Shown in pieces: positions 52,130 through 64,000 of a DNA stretch of 64,000 nucleotides. The DNA is from Paludibacter sp. (GTDB lineage: Bacteria > Bacteroidota > Bacteroidia > Bacteroidales > Paludibacteraceae). Location of the stretch: NCBI GenBank assembly GCA_028690665.1, contig JAQVAV010000001.1, positions 363,584 through 427,583 on the forward strand, in the 5' to 3' direction. The position numbers and the translations under genes were made by a program. Every line of letters begins with the position of its first letter. Within the stretch, counting starts at the first letter, position 1. Under the pieces are notes generated by a model, which saw only the letters and a list, made by a program, of their open reading frames with translations, searched no databases and was not told the origin of the DNA.

Positions 52130-53884
52130 ATGAAAAGCATCTTATATCTAATATTAACCTCTGTTTTTGTTATTGGAATTAGTGCCCAAACAAAACCTGA
52201 TCAAATGTCTATTGAAATAATTCCAAAACAAAAACAGAAAATTAATATTTTTAAGCCCACTATCGTTGGAGTTCCAACAGTAAATCCACATAATGGATTA
52301 TTCAAATGTTCAGATGGAGAAATTCGTCACTATGCCGACGACGGTTTTTTATATAGTAAAAATAATGGGCTGACTTGGTTATTTAAAAGTTTTTCAGATG
52401 ATGAGTCTCTTACAGGTAGGCGCCCATTAGCCGTAAACCCAAAGACAGGAACTGCGTTGCGGATGGTCAGTGGAGGTAGTGGAACATCTATATACCGTTC
52501 TGTAGGAGGTTCCGATGGTAGCTATTACAGAAAAAAAATAAGTGACGTAATTATAAGCAACGTTATGATTCGTCCGGCATATTTTCTACCCTCAGGAAAA
52601 GCCGTGCTATTTGCCGGACAAACGACGCAACGTCCATATCAGATTGCCATATTCCGTTCTGTTGATGATGGAATTACATGGACCACAACTGTTCTTCCAC
52701 ACGGACCTGCATTTGAAGTTACTCCTCCTCACTTAGGTACCAGATGGCAAAATTGGTGTTTGGAACCTACTATCGTAGAATTGAATGATGGAAGAGTATG
52801 GCTACTAGCAAGAACCTCTCAGGATGAACATTATGAATGTTTCTCTAATGATGCCGGAGTAACATGGTCTGAGTGGCAACCATCAAGATTTTACGGAACG
52901 TTAACCATGCCAACATTATTACGATTGGAAGATGGACGAATCGTTTTATTTTGGTCAAACTCTACTCCTCTCCCCGAAATTGATCTTGCCAATGCTTCCG
53001 TTTCTGAATCGGTTAAAGAAGGACTCTTTGAAGATGTGTTTACAAACCGGGATGTTTATCATGCTGCTATTTCTGAAGACGATGGTAATACGTGGATTGG
53101 ATTTCGGGAAGTAAGACTAAATCCTTATCGTAATGCAAGTAATTATGGAGATATGGCTACCGCCGATTTTAGTGTTCATCAGGGACAAGCTTTGGAACTT
53201 CCCGATAACAAAATTCTTGTAGCTCACGGACAAGACGAAAAAATAAGAGCTTTGGTCATTTTTGATGTTGACTGGCTTTACGAAACCCGAAGAAAATCAT
53301 CTTTTGAAAATGATTTAGATGATTGGTCAACATTTAAATATATAAAAGGTATTGTTGGTCACTGTACCTATAATAGGGTGGATGGAGCAAAATTAATTTC
53401 TCACCCGGATAAATCTAATGCTCAGGTATTGCAAATTCAACATTCAATTGATAATAATTTAGTCTTTGATAAAGATGGAGCTGTTTGGAATTTTCCTGCT
53501 GCAATAGATGGAATATTTACCACCCGTATTAAACTTATTCCCGGAGGTGGAGGAGCACAAATATGTTTAATTGATCGTTGGTTCAATCCAACTGACCCTG
53601 TCGTCGCTGATTATGCCATGTATGTACTGAAGATACCGGGAGATGGGAATTTAGGGAACAATATTACTCTGACTCCGGGGCAATGGTATGATTTAACTTT
53701 TAGTTGGAACAACTCCCAATCTTCTGATTGTAAATTATCAATTGATGGAACACTTGTCGATCTAAAACTCCCTAATATCCGCCCGAGCATAAACGGAATT
53801 TCATATGTCCATTTTCAGGCATTATCTGAAAATGAAGACCTCAAAGGATTTCTTATTGAGTCGGTTGAAGGTGGTAAAAAATAA
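52130..53884 (+). CDS. Asp-box (BNR) sialidase-superfamily protein, copy 2
   Basis: 584 residues. Standard signal peptide (cleavage near GISAQ), not a lipoprotein, so copy 2 is probably periplasmic or secreted while copy 1 is anchored. The mature start TKPDQMSIEIIP is the same as the first residues of the three T9SS proteins downstream, then the propeller follows. Residues from MIRPAYFLPSGK to the end are identical to copy 1. Copy 2 has SKNNGLTW as first Asp box. Start at 52130 (ATG) rather than the TTG at 52115. Confidence 0.8.
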   Translation: MKSILYLILTSVFVIGISAQTKPDQMSIEIIPKQKQKINIFKPTIVGVPTVNPHNGLFKCSDGEIRHYADDGFLYSKNNGLTWLFKSFSDDESLTGRRPLAVNPKTGTALRMVSGGSGTSIYRSVGGSDGSYYRKKISDVIISNVMIRPAYFLPSGKAVLFAGQTTQRPYQIAIFRSVDDGITWTTTVLPHGPAFEVTPPHLGTRWQNWCLEPTIVELNDGRVWLLARTSQDEHYECFSNDAGVTWSEWQPSRFYGTLTMPTLLRLEDGRIVLFWSNSTPLPEIDLANASVSESVKEGLFEDVFTNRDVYHAAISEDDGNTWIGFREVRLNPYRNASNYGDMATADFSVHQGQALELPDNKILVAHGQDEKIRALVIFDVDWLYETRRKSSFENDLDDWSTFKYIKGIVGHCTYNRVDGAKLISHPDKSNAQVLQIQHSIDNNLVFDKDGAVWNFPAAIDGIFTTRIKLIPGGGGAQICLIDRWFNPTDPVVADYAMYVLKIPGDGNLGNNITLTPGQWYDLTFSWNNSQSSDCKLSIDGTLVDLKLPNIRPSINGISYVHFQALSENEDLKGFLIESVEGGKK

Positions 53885-53908
53885 TTTATATAATCACTAA
53901 AAATTAAA
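52564..53908 (+). repeat. 1345-bp direct repeat, right copy
   Basis: Second copy of the block at 50765-52109. Its right end is 1 bp before the symporter start codon, so gene conversion includes the intergenic leader. Confidence 0.9.
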
Positions 53909-53909
53909 C

Positions 53910-55490
53910 ATGAAATTACCATTAGTAGATCTTGGAATTATAGGTTTCTCTGTAATAATTATTGTCCTTTTTGGTAGCTCCTTTGCTCGAAAAAATCGTT
54001 CAAGTAACGATTTTATGATAGCTAAAAATTTTGTACCTGGGTGGGTTATTGGATTATCTTATCTTGGAACATATTTAAGTAGTAATACATTTATCGGAGT
54101 TGTGGGAATTTCTTTCGGCTCAAATTGGAATTATTTTGTATTTAGTTTGGCAATCCCTATAGCAATTCTAATTAGCTCAAAATACTTCATTCCTTTTTAT
54201 CGTAATGGAGGAGAAATATCCGCATATTCCCACATGGAGAAACGATTTGGATCATGGGCCAGAGTTTATTCAGCTGCTTGTTATCTATTAATTCAATTCT
54301 CACGAATAGCAACAATAACTTTGGGAGTAGCATTAGCTTTAAATGGCTTAACAGGTTGGAGCATGGCTTCGATAATACTGACTTCGGGTGTATTAATAAC
54401 TCTATATACCGTATTAGGAGGGATGAAAGCGATAATATGGACAGAAGTAATTCAATCTGTTATTATATTTTCAGGCGCAATACTGTTACTTATTATAATT
54501 TTAACAGATATTCCTGGAGGTGCTGGAAACGCATTCAGAATTGCAGCTGAAAATTCAAAATTTTCTTTAGGTTCATTTAAGCTATCATTTGCAGAACCAA
54601 CCTTTTGGGTTGTATTTCTATATGGATTATTTATGAACATAAAATCTTTTGGATTTGACCAGACATACGTACAGCGTTATCATACAGCCAAATCAGACAA
54701 AGACGCACGCAAATCATTATGGATGGGTGGAATGCTTTATGTTCCAATTTCATTATTATTCTTTTTCATAGGAACTATGCTATTTTCATACTATCAGACT
54801 CAGCCCAATCTATTAAATGACTTAAAACATAAATCTGCTATTGCTCTTCTTAAAGAACAGAGAATCGAAAACCAAACCACCTTCAATATGTCTGTTGACG
54901 AAAAAGCAGAATCATTATCAATTTCTAAAATTGCAGATCAGGCTCTTCCTCACTTTATGGGTCACGGGCTGCCTGTAGGTATTGCAGGTTTCATTATTGC
55001 GGCTATTATTGCTGCCGCAATGAGTACTTTGTCAGTGTGTTTAAATAGTTCATCAACAATCTTTTTTGAAGATATATATAAAAGATATATACATCCAAAC
55101 ACTACAGATCGGGAGGGGTTAATAGTTTTAAGAGTAGGTACTGTTGTAGTTGGAACTATAGGAACTGTATTCGCATTAATGATGGTTGGTGTTCAAAGCA
55201 TTCTTGCCATGTGGTGGCAATTAACAGGAATATTTGGCGGAGCAATGCTTGGTTTATTTTTACTTGGTTTTATTGTAAAAAAAGCAGACAAAGTTACAGC
55301 AATAATATCTGTAACCATAGGAGTACTGGTAATCTTATGGATAACTTTTTCATCAAAGCTTCCAAGTTTTTTACAAAGTCCATTCCATGCTTATATGAGT
55401 GTTGTAATTTCAACGTTGAGCATGTTCCTTGTTGGATTATTGGTAAGCCGTTTTAGAAATAAAAACAATTTAAAAAACAGTATAATATGA
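53910..55490 (+). CDS. Sodium/solute symporter (SSS family)
   Basis: 526 residues with about 13 transmembrane segments. SSS family features: SFARKNRSSNDFMIAKN, GWVIGLSYLGTYLSSNTFIG (sodium site region), the conserved GGMKAIIWTEVIQS in the TM5-6 region and DQTYVQRYHTAKSDKDA. Imports the sugar or sugar acid released in the periplasm. It overlaps the esterase gene by 4 bp. Confidence 0.92.
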   Translation: MKLPLVDLGIIGFSVIIIVLFGSSFARKNRSSNDFMIAKNFVPGWVIGLSYLGTYLSSNTFIGVVGISFGSNWNYFVFSLAIPIAILISSKYFIPFYRNGGEISAYSHMEKRFGSWARVYSAACYLLIQFSRIATITLGVALALNGLTGWSMASIILTSGVLITLYTVLGGMKAIIWTEVIQSVIIFSGAILLLIIILTDIPGGAGNAFRIAAENSKFSLGSFKLSFAEPTFWVVFLYGLFMNIKSFGFDQTYVQRYHTAKSDKDARKSLWMGGMLYVPISLLFFFIGTMLFSYYQTQPNLLNDLKHKSAIALLKEQRIENQTTFNMSVDEKAESLSISKIADQALPHFMGHGLPVGIAGFIIAAIIAAAMSTLSVCLNSSSTIFFEDIYKRYIHPNTTDREGLIVLRVGTVVVGTIGTVFALMMVGVQSILAMWWQLTGIFGGAMLGLFLLGFIVKKADKVTAIISVTIGVLVILWITFSSKLPSFLQSPFHAYMSVVISTLSMFLVGLLVSRFRNKNNLKNSII

Positions 55491-57319
55491 GCCAGAGAAT
55501 GTTAATTATTATGGTGTTGATTGCAGTATGTGGATTTGAAATAAGCTATAGCCAATCATTTCCAGATCAAATGTCCATTGAGATAATTCCGGGTGACTAT
55601 GGAAATCCTTCAGAAATTACAACTTTTACAGAAGGAGAAAAACCTTATACGAATTCGGCTACTGAGTGGGAATCTGTTGCTTCAGAATTCAAAGGATTTC
55701 AATTTTTTTCATCCAATTCAAATAATACTTATAGGGGAAAAATAGTCCCATCTGCTACTGGTGAGATATATTTAGTAGCATCTGGCACTTTAACAATAGC
55801 TGGTTGGACAAAAACAACTTATACAGCAACCTATAAGTTGTCAACTAGTCCAACAACACTTTATATTTTTAAGAAAAATGTTAATTTGGGAGATACCATT
55901 GATCTCCCCACGAATTCAAATTGGGCAGGGCTGTCTCCTTTGGCACAAGCTATAACAATAAAAGATATAGACACAGAAGTCCTTACATTAGTAAAATCAT
56001 CTCCTTCAGAAGCTGAAGTTTGCTATTATAACTTGCAAAAAGGAATTAAACTGTATTTTAATAAAGAAATTGAATTTGGAACAGGAGAATTATTATTGAA
56101 TAAAAAGTTAATTCCGTTGAATGATTGCCTTATCGACAATAGTATTGTCTCTGTACCTATAGAGCTTGAAGGTTCACCAACTACAAATAAAGATTATACA
56201 TTTACAGCTTCTGCAGGTTGTTTCCTATCGAAAAATGATCCCGTCTTAAGTCAGTCCAGAGCAATTTCCTTAAATTTTAAAACATCAAAAAGAGTAGCAT
56301 ATCCCTCTGATTACTCTGCGCAAACAGATATATTATATAAAAGAGTAAATAGCTCTAATACCCGAATGGATATTTATTATCCAACCAATCCCAATAAGCC
56401 GGCACCAGTAATTATAAGATTTCACGGAGGTGGCTGGAAGTCTGGATTTAAAGAGGATTATACAAATTTCGATTTATATTTTGATCAAGGATATGCTTTA
56501 GCTAATGTTGAGTATCGCTTAACAGAGGAGGCAAAAGCTCCGGCAGCAGTTGAAGATGCTAGGGCCGCTATGATTTACCTTTTACATCATGCAGAAGAAT
56601 ATAATATAGATAGGCAAAAAATTATTTTTCTCGGAGGATCGGCAGGCGGACATTTAGCATTAACGGCTGGGTATCTTCAAAATAATCGTATGTACGATAA
56701 CGATATTGAACCATATATAGATGACATTAAGGTAATGGCTGTGATTGATAAATACGGTATCACAAAATTAGATGATTTAATGTCTTATTCATCTTTAGTT
56801 GAATGGCTTGGAGATAGTATAAATAATCAAGAATTTATAAAATCACTTTCTCCGTTTTATTTAGTGAATGCAAATACCCCCCCCACTTATATCGTTCATG
56901 GAGATTCAGACCCAACCGTTCCTTACAATCAATCAGTATCACTGCAAGAAATATTACAAAAATTTGGTATCAAAAATAAATTCACGACTATACCAGGTGG
57001 CGGTCATGGAGGATTTTCATCTACATACAACACTCAAATTAACAATGAGGTTATTCAGTTTATTAATGACGTAATAGAAGAACAAGAGACAAAATCAGAA
57101 TTGAACTCAATCAATAAAAACAATCAAAGTTTCACCATAGAAAATGGGAAAATAACGATTCTATCTGATAAAATAACAAAAGCTGTGTTATATGATAATG
57201 CAGGAAAGCAACTCTTATACTCCTCGCAAAACTCTTTTTCTCCAATACAACAAGGTTTCTATATACTTAAACTACAAATAGAGGATATTACAACAGTTTA
57301 TAAAGTATTTATAAAATAA
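55487..57319 (+). CDS. T9SS-secreted alpha/beta-hydrolase esterase with unknown N-terminal domain
   Basis: 610 residues. Signal peptide (to SYSQ), then a ~140-residue N-terminal domain beginning SFPDQMSIEIIPGDYG that recurs in the next two genes. A middle Ig-like part (165-265) precedes an alpha/beta hydrolase: HGGGW oxyanion hole, GGSAGG nucleophile (Ser near 387), D in HGDSDPTVP and H in PGGGHGGF. The C-terminus is a type A T9SS sorting domain (GFYILKLQIED..YKVFIK). Probably de-esterifies acetylated or ferulated glycan at the surface. Confidence 0.85.
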   Translation: MSQRMLIIMVLIAVCGFEISYSQSFPDQMSIEIIPGDYGNPSEITTFTEGEKPYTNSATEWESVASEFKGFQFFSSNSNNTYRGKIVPSATGEIYLVASGTLTIAGWTKTTYTATYKLSTSPTTLYIFKKNVNLGDTIDLPTNSNWAGLSPLAQAITIKDIDTEVLTLVKSSPSEAEVCYYNLQKGIKLYFNKEIEFGTGELLLNKKLIPLNDCLIDNSIVSVPIELEGSPTTNKDYTFTASAGCFLSKNDPVLSQSRAISLNFKTSKRVAYPSDYSAQTDILYKRVNSSNTRMDIYYPTNPNKPAPVIIRFHGGGWKSGFKEDYTNFDLYFDQGYALANVEYRLTEEAKAPAAVEDARAAMIYLLHHAEEYNIDRQKIIFLGGSAGGHLALTAGYLQNNRMYDNDIEPYIDDIKVMAVIDKYGITKLDDLMSYSSLVEWLGDSINNQEFIKSLSPFYLVNANTPPTYIVHGDSDPTVPYNQSVSLQEILQKFGIKNKFTTIPGGGHGGFSSTYNTQINNEVIQFINDVIEEQETKSELNSINKNNQSFTIENGKITILSDKITKAVLYDNAGKQLLYSSQNSFSPIQQGFYILKLQIEDITTVYKVFIK

Positions 57320-57460
57320 ACTACTATCAATAATAAACAAGGCTCACTCACAAATTATCAAAACCGAGATAATAAAACTTTTATCTATCTAACAGTTAAT
57401 TTAATCATCAAAAAACACTTATTTGAACTTTCTTATGTCTAATTATAAAAATAAAATGTT

Positions 57461-58192
57461 ATGAAAAAAGGTATCCTATTTATGTTCTCAATTCTAATTC
57501 TTAGAATTGGCTCCGCTCAAACAACAGCCGACCGAATGCCTGTTGAAATAAACCCCACGGACTATGAACAAACATCCGAAATTACAATTTTCACAGAAGG
57601 TGCAAGCCCATTTACAAATTCTACAGTTACATGGACGTCTGTTCCAAATGAATTCAATGGATTTCAGTTTTTTTCTACCGAATCTAAAAATGCCTATGAA
57701 GGTAAAATAGTTCCATCTGCAACCGGGACAATATATTTGGTAGGATCAGGAGCTGCAGTATTAGATGGTTGGACGAAAACTAATTATACTGCTGTATACG
57801 AAAGCACCTCTGTAACAGCAACAACCGTCTACATTTTCGAGAGAAGCGTTAATCTTGGAGATACAATAGATATACCTACGAATAATTATTGGGCTGGCTT
57901 TTCTCCATTAGCATATTCAATTACAATAAAAGGTGAAGTATCAGGTCTAAATAGCCCTATTAATGAAAAAACAAATTATTTATTGTTGACGTCCAACAGT
58001 CTAAAAATATCAGAACAAATAGACCGTCCTTTCGATCTATACATTTATAATATTTGTGGGAAGTTAGTTCTGCAAAAAAATAGGATTAATGCAGGCGAAA
58101 TTATTCCTGTCGATTTTTTGAGAAATGGTATCTATCTGGTAAAATTGGATACACAAGAAAAATTGATTTTACAAAAAATATTGAAAAAATAA
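57461..58192 (+). CDS. T9SS-secreted protein, PDQM-type domain (1)
   Basis: 243 residues. Signal peptide (ends GSAQ), PDQM-type N-terminal domain (DRMPVEINPTDYEQ; FNGFQFFSTESKNAYEGKIV; PSATGTIYLVGSG; VNLGDTIDIPTN) and a type A sorting domain (FDLYIYNICGKLVLQ, RNGIYLVKLD). No catalytic domain, so it is probably a binding protein for the same glycan. Its 5' leader (TTATGTCTAATTATAAAAAT) matches that of the next gene, showing tandem duplication. Confidence 0.75.
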   Translation: MKKGILFMFSILILRIGSAQTTADRMPVEINPTDYEQTSEITIFTEGASPFTNSTVTWTSVPNEFNGFQFFSTESKNAYEGKIVPSATGTIYLVGSGAAVLDGWTKTNYTAVYESTSVTATTVYIFERSVNLGDTIDIPTNNYWAGFSPLAYSITIKGEVSGLNSPINEKTNYLLLTSNSLKISEQIDRPFDLYIYNICGKLVLQKNRINAGEIIPVDFLRNGIYLVKLDTQEKLILQKILKK

Positions 58193-58237
58193 CTACAATT
58201 TGTCACTACCTTATGTTTAATTATAAAATAAAATCTC

Positions 58238-58996
58238 ATGAAAACAAAAAGTTACTTACTATTAGTTCTGATTCTGATTTTTGGAATTAAAACAACTTAC
58301 GCAGAATCATTCATACCAGATCAGATGGCCGTTGAAATAATACCGGAAGATTACAATCAGCCTTGTGAAATTAGAGATTTAGCAATAGATGTACTTAAAT
58401 TTACAAATAACACAAGTATTAAATTAAGCAGCGTTGCTCCGGAGTTCAATGGGTTTAAATTTCTTGCACTACAAACCAGTGCTTCTTACAAAGGAAAAAT
58501 AGTTCCATCAGCTACAGGAGAAATTTATTTGTTAGCATCTGGAACTTTAGCCGCTACAACTTTATTGGATTGGACGAAAACAGATTATCAAGTACAATAT
58601 CAACAATCATCTGGTTCAATTACAACATTATATATATACAAAATTAGTGTTAATTTGGGTGATACTATTAATATTCCTGTCAGCTCTAATTATGCAGGTA
58701 TTTCTGCTGTAGCTAAGTCTATTACAATAAAATCTCAGATTACAACAGATAATAAACAGACAGTAAATAATCAAAGCGATTATTTTTTCTTAAAAAACCG
58801 CAATCTAATATTCTCTAATGAAATAGATCATTCATTTGATATTTGTATATATAATACAACAGGAAAAATAGTTTTACAAAAAATAGGACTTAATCCCAAT
58901 GAGGCACTCTCTGTTGGCTCTTTAAAAAAGGGGATATATCTGGTAAATCTAAATATGTCAGCAGACAATGTCTCAAAAAAAATATTAATAAAATAG
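58238..58996 (+). CDS. T9SS-secreted protein, PDQM-type domain (2)
   Basis: 252 residues, paralogue of the preceding gene (FIPDQMAVEIIPEDYNQ; FNGFKFLALQTSASYKGKIV; PSATGEIYLLASG; SVNLGDTINIPVS; SSNYAGIS), also with signal peptide and T9SS sorting domain ending KKILIK. The two share leader sequence and layout. Function unknown; a non-catalytic glycan-binding role is inferred from context. Confidence 0.75.
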   Translation: MKTKSYLLLVLILIFGIKTTYAESFIPDQMAVEIIPEDYNQPCEIRDLAIDVLKFTNNTSIKLSSVAPEFNGFKFLALQTSASYKGKIVPSATGEIYLLASGTLAATTLLDWTKTDYQVQYQQSSGSITTLYIYKISVNLGDTINIPVSSNYAGISAVAKSITIKSQITTDNKQTVNNQSDYFFLKNRNLIFSNEIDHSFDICIYNTTGKIVLQKIGLNPNEALSVGSLKKGIYLVNLNMSADNVSKKILIK

Positions 58997-59029
58997 TCAT
59001 AAACTAACATCAAAAAACACCGAAATAAT

Positions 59030-59072
59030 GAATTGGTTTTCTATTGGACGACTTAGAATAGAAAACCAATTC
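59030..59072 (+). terminator. Strong hairpin, perfect 16-bp stem
   Basis: GAATTGGTTTTCTATT (59030-59045) pairs perfectly with AATAGAAAACCAATTC (59057-59072), 11-base loop. Lacks a T tract, so it may protect or process the mRNA rather than terminate it. Confidence 0.6.
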
Positions 59073-59125
59073 TTAAAAATTATATAATAAAAAATTCCAA
59101 TTTAATCATAGAAAAAAGCAACTAA

Positions 59126-62260
<3,135 letters not shown>

Positions 62261-62814
62261 ATTTAAGAATTATTATCTTGAATAATGGTAGAGCTATAGA
62301 AACAGCTTTTGGGGAATTTCAGTCTAATGCGATACTCTTTGCTTGGTAACCTAGACACGAAGGTGAAAATCGTAGGATTAAAAGCATGAATGGCAAATTG
62401 TATATTTCTATAACAAAAAAACTCTGGGGAAATGTTTGGAAAGGAAATTGTTCAATTATAAAATTGATCACCCAAAAAACACGTGGATTTTACAAAACAA
62501 AATTACTTGAAGTCTAAAAGAATACATTATTTAAATTAGTTAAATATAACAGTTTTATTATCTTTCAGTGATAAACAATCATCTTGAATGTATAAAATTC
62601 TTTATTGATAAAGCAAGCAATTGTAATAAAAGTACAAAATATTTTAAAACCAGAGATTGCATTATAAACATTCTCATTCTCCATTCTGACGAACAAGAGA
62701 CGACAGAGAGACGAACAAGCATATATGTTTAACGACTTCATTTTTCATAATTATTAACCCGTTACCTGTTTATTCAATTTATTTGTTTACTTGTAACTTA
62801 AAACTAAATTTATT
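62261..62814 (+). other. Gene-less gap after the GH2 gene
   Basis: 554 bp without a convincing gene; several short frames are interrupted. AT-rich, no repeat or RNA gene that I recognise. The start of the next transcript is probably near 62780, before the ATG at 62815. Confidence 0.5.
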
Positions 62815-63375
62815 ATGGCAGAATCAAAAAACAACATTGTAACCTACGGACTAAGTGGAAAAGTGGGGAATTTATTGGTATTCCGCAATCGGGCCGGAAA
62901 AACGGTTGTTTCATCAGCACCGCGCAAATCTACTGGCGAACCGAGTGAAGCACAAAAAACGCATCGTCGGCGCTTTCAGGAAGCTGTTATCTATGGACGT
63001 GAAGTTAACGCCGACCCTGAAAAGAAAGAACTCTACGCACAGTCGGCAAAAGAAGGAGTTTCCGTTTACAATGTCGCTGTTGCCGATTTTATGCAGGCAC
63101 CCGATATCATTGAAATTAATGTGAATAACTACACTGGTAAAACAGGAGATACAATCACCATTATGGTGAAAGATGACTTTATGGTATTCGAAGTTGTTGT
63201 AACAATTTTTAATAAAGATGGGACTGAAGTAGAGTCTGGAAATGCTCAACCGGCAGATGGATATAAATGGACTTATACTGTTACTTCAAATAATGACAAT
63301 CTGAATGGAGATAAGATTGTCGTCCGCGCGTATGACTTGCCCGGGAATGTGAATGCAAATGAAAAACAATTGTAA
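62815..63375 (+). CDS. Hypothetical protein with basic N-terminus and Ig-like C-terminus
   Basis: 186 residues, no signal peptide. N-terminal part MAESKNNIVTYGLSGKVGNL and LVFRNRAGKTVVSSAPRK is rich in Lys/Arg and Gly, then a helix (THRRRFQEAVIYGREVN); the C-terminal ~90 residues are predicted beta-strands (APDIIEINVNNYTGKTGDTI onward). I have no firm family name. Its general layout (nucleic-acid-like N-part, Ig-like C-part) parallels the HU/DUF4469 protein at 20126. It ends in a very strong terminator. Confidence 0.65.
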   Translation: MAESKNNIVTYGLSGKVGNLLVFRNRAGKTVVSSAPRKSTGEPSEAQKTHRRRFQEAVIYGREVNADPEKKELYAQSAKEGVSVYNVAVADFMQAPDIIEINVNNYTGKTGDTITIMVKDDFMVFEVVVTIFNKDGTEVESGNAQPADGYKWTYTVTSNNDNLNGDKIVVRAYDLPGNVNANEKQL

Positions 63376-63423
63376 AACAACTATCCTAACAGGTCTTAAA
63401 GCCTGTTAGGATAGTTGTTTTAA
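63376..63423 (+). terminator. Rho-independent terminator, perfect 18-bp stem
   Basis: Left arm 63376-63393 (AACAACTATCCTAACAGG) pairs perfectly with 63402-63419, loop of 8, then T run. Confidence 0.92.
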
Positions 63424-63487
63424 CACACTGATATTTAAACAAATTATCATATAAAATAAAAAATCATGCCGAGAGAGCTCAGAAAGC

Positions 63488-63778
63488 CGACCGGTTGTTT
63501 ATTTAGATGCTGAGAGTGCTTATAATACATTCCGGAATAACACTTTTAGCACAACAGTTGGCCGGGAAGTAATTGCTTGTGATGGATCGGCCAATAATAT
63601 GTTCGAAGAAAATTCATTCAATATGATAACAAAAGGAGGTATTTATTTATATAGAAATTGCGGAGAAGGTGGTACAATCCGCCATCAAACACCCAATCAC
63701 AATACCATTCGAAATAACACATTCAATCTAAGCAACTTGATTTTAATTAGTCGAGCCTTAAAAAGTTCTTATTATTAA
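63488..63778 (+). pseudogene. Beta-helix repeat fragment interrupted by an IS
   Basis: An open frame without a start. It encodes right-handed beta-helix repeats: YNTFRNNTFSTTVGREV, NNMFEENSFNMITKGGI and NTIRNNTFNLSNL (N-x-F/I-x-N-x-F pattern), as in pectate-lyase-like or copper-NosD-like proteins. An ATG at 63466 is in another frame, so a frameshift or deletion removed the 5' end. The sense frame ends within sequence belonging to the neighbouring IS. Confidence 0.6.
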
Positions 63779-64000
63779 TTTATTGTTGATTTGGTAAAAC
63801 CAGTGGTTTATCAAATCAACAATTTGTTTTTTAAATTCGAGCCAAAAAGAAGATTTCCATTTATTCATCATTTTTTTGAAGTTATAAGCTGCTGCTGCCA
63901 GCATTACATTGAGGTTGTCTCCTGTAATTCCCTTATAAAAGTTACGTCCAAGTCTGTGGTCTGTTTTCAAATGACCGTTGATTGGTTCTATCGCTGCACG
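63758..64000 (-). mobile_element. IS5-family transposase, C-terminal part
   Basis: Minus-strand frame entering from the right edge: AIEPINGHLKTDHRLGRNFY then KGITGDNLNVMLAAAAYNFK. The E of IEPxxGxxK is the last residue of the DDE catalytic triad in IS5/IS1182-like transposases, followed by the family's conserved helix. The N-terminal part and the right end lie outside the window. It inserted into the beta-helix gene, near 63750. Confidence 0.85.

Noticed and set aside
50331..53884. Canonical GH33 sialidases
   Set aside because: Asp boxes are clear but the F/YRIP motif and arginine triad could not be placed, so only the superfamily is called.

Overview
The window is from a member of the Bacteroidales (Bacteroidota). 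Evidence: a SusC/SusD pair, type IX secretion sorting tails on four proteins, TAnnTTTG-type -7 promoter boxes before several genes, AT-rich gaps with almost no Shine-Dalgarno sequences, and family-typical proteins (two-domain HU/DUF4469, type II glutaminyl cyclase, CUB/fibre adhesin). I cannot name genus or species. It looks like chromosomal DNA with one strongly accessory stretch (about 19.2-34.0 kb) and one polysaccharide utilisation locus (40.2-62.3 kb).

Region 1 (1-9.0 kb): a metallophosphoesterase cut by the window edge, then a self-contained phosphate island: phoR, a phosphate-selective porin, pstS-pstC-pstA-pstB-phoU and a PhoB-type regulator. Three near-identical 7-4-7 direct repeats (TTGTAAY, 11-bp period) lie before the porin, pstS and the regulator and are proposed Pho boxes. 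PstC carries a PstS-like segment in its first periplasmic loop.

Region 2 (9.1-19.2 kb): housekeeping and stress genes: glutaminyl cyclase lipoprotein, proB and proA separated by a lipoprotein and a geranylgeranyl-reductase-like flavoprotein, an RRM RNA-binding protein with a long leader, a CPBP membrane protease, a DUF2271 lipoprotein, and a GNAT acetyltransferase overlapping ovoA (ovothiol synthase).

Region 3 (19.2-34.0 kb): an accessory island with three copies of a ~165-bp MITE-like element (ends GAGGGTGTC), an HU/DUF4469 protein, 23-bp tandem repeats, T9SS/CUB surface proteins, a 2082-residue SpvB/RHS polymorphic toxin with a type-23-like tail, a probable lipoprotein immunity gene, then debris of earlier toxin modules (RHS fragment, REP-flanked RAYT transposase, toxin-tail fragment, second candidate immunity gene, a broken membrane gene).

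Region 4 (34.1-39.1 kb, minus strand): a tightly coupled operon of circularly permuted ATP-grasp ligase, alpha-E protein, transglutaminase-like protease, an AstE/aspartoacylase-type deacylase, a second paralogue that has lost two of three zinc ligands, and finally an easily overlooked 47-residue peptide gene with two CGKC motifs. This is the best candidate for an undescribed system.

Region 5 (39.4-64.0 kb): radC, then a LacI-regulated utilisation locus (two identical CTAAAACGTTTTAG operators): DapA-family aldolase, L-fucose isomerase, SusC/SusD, FAD oxidoreductase, two Asp-box glycosidase-like proteins sharing an apparently identical 1345-bp block, a sodium/solute symporter, a T9SS-secreted esterase, two small T9SS proteins sharing an unrecognised N-terminal domain, and a GH2 beta-galactosidase. 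The window closes with a hypothetical protein, a broken beta-helix gene and the end of an IS5-family transposase. I saw no tRNA, rRNA or CRISPR.
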